This document shows, one piece after another, positions 6,053 to 7,603 of a stretch of DNA of 7,603 nucleotides. The translations under genes and the position numbers were made by a program. The DNA comes from Prevotellaceae bacterium (GTDB lineage: Bacteria; Bacteroidota; Bacteroidia; Bacteroidales; UBA932), in the NCBI GenBank assembly GCA_031259655.1, contig JAIRLF010000166.1, positions 1 through 7,603 on the forward strand. The letters are read 5' to 3'. Position 1 is the stretch's first letter. Each line of letters starts with the position of its first letter. The notes below the pieces were generated by a model. That model searched no databases, was not told the origin of the DNA, and was given only the letters and a program-made list of their open reading frames with translations.

Positions 6053-6085
6053 CAAAAGTATTAAATATTTTTGATACTGTACAAA
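6053..6085 (-). promoter_or_regulatory. Promoter of the cupin lipoprotein gene
   Basis: On the minus strand, TTTG (6085-6082) and TACTTTTG (6060-6053) are separated by 21 bases, which is the best match in the window to the Bacteroidota -33/-7 promoter. A small inverted repeat agtat/atact (6057-6061 and 6074-6078) lies between the two boxes and could be an operator. Confidence 0.7.
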
Positions 6086-6155
6086 AAAAATTCTGCTGTG
6101 AGATAAATATTTAAAAACATGAGATTTTACTTTACAGCCGACGGATTGTAAAGAG

Positions 6156-6210
6156 GTCAATGGCATCGATTTATAGAGACCAATCTAAAATTTAAAATAG
6201 ATTTTAATTT
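6156..6210. repeat. Copy 1 of a duplicated intergenic element (short form)
   Basis: Bases 6156-6186 match 6295-6326 at about 28 of 32 positions (gap counted), and bases 6189-6210 are identical to 6383-6404. The second block is itself near-palindromic (TTAAAAT-AG-ATTTTAA). Confidence 0.75.
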
Positions 6211-6232
6211 GATACAGTCCCTACCTGCAAGC

Positions 6233-6265
6233 ATTCTGAAAATTCTAAAATTCTGAAAATTCTGA
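6233..6265. repeat. Tandem ATTCTGAAA/ATTCTAAA repeat
   Basis: Four consecutive units, attctgaaa, attctaaa, attctgaaa and a partial attctga, lie between the two copies of the duplicated element. Confidence 0.7.
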
Positions 6266-6294
6266 TTCAGACAAAAATGACGAAAGGGCGCAAA

Positions 6295-6404
6295 GTCAAG
6301 GGCGTCGATTTGTAGAGACGCAATCTTCACGATTTTCCTTCGTGCGTAAGCAACAATCTAAAATCTAAAATCTAAAATCAACAATTTAAAATAGATTTTA
6401 ATTT
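6295..6404. repeat. Copy 2 of a duplicated intergenic element (long form)
   Basis: It has the same ends as copy 1 but about 55 extra bases between them. It contains small hairpins GCGTC/GACGC (6302-6306 and 6317-6321) and CACGA/TCGTG (6328-6332 and 6340-6344). Its right end overlaps the stop codon of the hydrolase gene at 6398-6400. Confidence 0.75.
6356..6376. repeat. Three tandem ATCTAAA heptamers
   Basis: Exact units at 6356-6362, 6363-6369 and 6370-6376, followed by a partial unit. They lie inside copy 2 of the duplicated element and share the 7-bp period seen at 92-133 and 315-356. Confidence 0.8.
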
Positions 6405-7603
6405 TCCGTAAGAACTCCGGTAGCCAAGACGTTCATAAAAGTTGACAGGAAGAAATCAACAGCGGCGTCTCCGTGGTCTTTATTTGCGTTTTCGGGAATG
6501 ATTTCGCATCTCACGGGTGCGCCTTTGTGTTTCATTTTGTCGTATGCATTGACGGTATTGCTGACATATACCCACGAATCCGCCTCGCTGTGAAACAGAA
6601 TCAAACTGTCGGAGGGAACAAAATCGGTGAGAGTATTTTCTTTCAGGATTTTGATAAATTCCGTATCTTTATCACTCAGTATCATGTCGATAAATTCCTC
6701 TTGAAAAAGGTTTTGAGGGTTCAGATTTATCGGGTATTGAGCAAGATATCCGAGCGAATAGTTATTGTTTCTCAGGATTTCGTTATCTTCGGCGGAGAAT
6801 ATTTGCCCGTATGTTTTCGAGTATCCCGAATAAGTCTTATAAGTAGATAGAACCCACAAATACGAAGAGATACTGTAATCCGGCAAGTCATAGTTTTGTT
6901 GCAACACTTCTTTCACAAAATTTTCGACGTCGTAAGGACCTGCTCCGGCATACGTTTTTACGATATTTATATCCGGCGCTGTTTCCTGAATAGTTTTATG
7001 CAGAGCGACAGAAGTATATCCGCCTTCGGAGTATCCCAAAATGATTACCTTATTGTTAGCCGGCGTAGCGTTCGGCGTGATTTTCGTATAGTCGGCATAA
7101 GCCCTGATAATATCCAAAGAGGTCTGTCCCAACGATTCGGCATGGATATATGGATGCACGACAGACAAACTGATACCGTGACCGATATAATCGGGAATCA
7201 ATATTGCGCATTTGAACAGGGAAGCACAGATATAGCAAAGCCCGATGTCCATGTAATAGCTTGAAGCAGTGCAAAACGAAGGCGCTTCGTTTTTATGCAT
7301 CGTTCCATGATTGTACACAATCACAGGCGCTTGTTCCGGCAAATCCTCCGGAATCACAAACAGTCCCGACACATTTATTTTGTTACCGTCGAAGGTTGTA
7401 TTATATTCGATTTTATAAAGACTGATGCCGGTTTGTATATACGACTTAAAACTTGCATAATCCGACATCAACGACCGCACCTGTTCAATGTTCATGGTTC
7501 CGACAAGTGAAGTTTTTGTCAAAGTTTCGACAAATTCGAGCTCGTCTTTCTCTTTCTTACAAGCTGTAAAAGCAACTAAAACAATTAATAACAATACATA
7601 TTT
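6398..7603 (-). CDS. Alpha/beta-hydrolase lipoprotein (5' end just outside the window)
   Basis: The reading frame stays open to base 7603. The visible protein begins KYVLLLIVLVAFTAC, a lipoprotein signal peptide with lipobox FTAC (Cys15 of the visible part), so only the start Met and perhaps one or two residues are missing. An in-frame TTG at 7594 is not a good start because it cuts the signal peptide. CKKEKDELE after the Cys is charge-rich, as in surface-export signals of Bacteroidota lipoproteins. The hydrolase core has VIVYNHGT (oxyanion region), the nucleophile elbow GYSEGG with Ser192, Asp342 in SEADSWV and His377 in KDHGDA, making a full catalytic triad. It resembles secreted lipase/acyl-esterase or prolyl-oligopeptidase-like serine hydrolases; the substrate is unknown. 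The 401 visible residues are a typical length. Confidence 0.85.
   Translation of the reverse strand, partial: KYVLLLIVLVAFTACKKEKDELEFVETLTKTSLVGTMNIEQVRSLMSDYASFKSYIQTGISLYKIEYNTTFDGNKINVSGLFVIPEDLPEQAPVIVYNHGTMHKNEAPSFCTASSYYMDIGLCYICASLFKCAILIPDYIGHGISLSVVHPYIHAESLGQTSLDIIRAYADYTKITPNATPANNKVIILGYSEGGYTSVALHKTIQETAPDINIVKTYAGAGPYDVENFVKEVLQQNYDLPDYSISSYLWVLSTYKTYSGYSKTYGQIFSAEDNEILRNNNYSLGYLAQYPINLNPQNLFQEEFIDMILSDKDTEFIKILKENTLTDFVPSDSLILFHSEADSWVYVSNTVNAYDKMKHKGAPVRCEIIPENANKDHGDAAVDFFLSTFMNVLATGVLTEN

Larger units (their letters stand above)
5940..6397. other. 458-base intergenic region: promoter, then degenerate repeats
   Basis: No credible ORF or RNA gene was found. The left third (5940-6085) holds the leader and promoter of the cupin gene, including a 12-nt near-repeat aattacagagtg (5974-5985) and aattacagactg (6041-6052). 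A small perfect hairpin ctttaca/tgtaaag lies at 6130-6136 and 6147-6153. The remainder is the two-copy element and simple tandem repeats listed separately. No convincing terminator for the hydrolase gene was seen. Confidence 0.7.

Noticed and set aside
6130..6153. Perfect 7-bp hairpin ctttaca/tgtaaag as a terminator or riboswitch
   Set aside because: It has no T-tract on either strand and no gene immediately next to it; it is isolated and short.

Overview
The window reads as a chromosomal stretch from a Bacteroidota bacterium, most likely a Bacteroidales. The signs are moderate-to-low GC, -7 promoter boxes of the TAnnTTTG type, no consistent Shine-Dalgarno sequences, several lipoproteins with short lipoboxes, and an Lnb-type lipoprotein N-acyltransferase, an enzyme family described in Bacteroides. 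There is no phage, transposase, CRISPR array, tRNA or rRNA.

Layout, left to right. Bases 2-91 hold the 3' end of an M23/EnvC-like peptidase gene (+). It converges on a KamA-family radical SAM gene (352-1632, -). The 260-base gap between them is filled with 7-bp tandem repeats facing each other and a candidate terminator. A 285-base divergent gap then leads to a Tat-exported, lipobox-bearing xylose-isomerase-like TIM-barrel protein (1918-2856, +), which ends at a clear hairpin terminator. Next is an Lnb-like gene with its own promoter (about 3037-4200, +). It converges on a minus-strand pair: a cupin-fold lipoprotein with three Cys-Cys repeats (5178-5939) followed by a short-chain dehydrogenase (4302-5075), with a strong terminator hairpin between them. 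A 458-base gap (5940-6397) carries the cupin promoter and a degenerate duplicated element. Last comes an alpha/beta-hydrolase lipoprotein (6398-beyond 7603, -), whose first codon or codons lie outside the window.

The genes do not form one operon: every one has its own candidate promoter or terminator, or is convergent with its neighbour. A loose theme is envelope and sugar chemistry: three exported lipoproteins (TIM-barrel isomerase, cupin, hydrolase), an enzyme that would acylate lipoproteins, and a sugar-alcohol-type SDR. No co-ordinated new system can be shown from the sequence. The most notable items are the KamA homologue that lacks the usual glycine-rich PLP motif, the Cys-Cys-repeat cupin lipoprotein, the Lnb homologue, a near-identical 20-nt upstream element shared by the KamA and SDR genes, and intergenic repeats with 7-bp periodicity.
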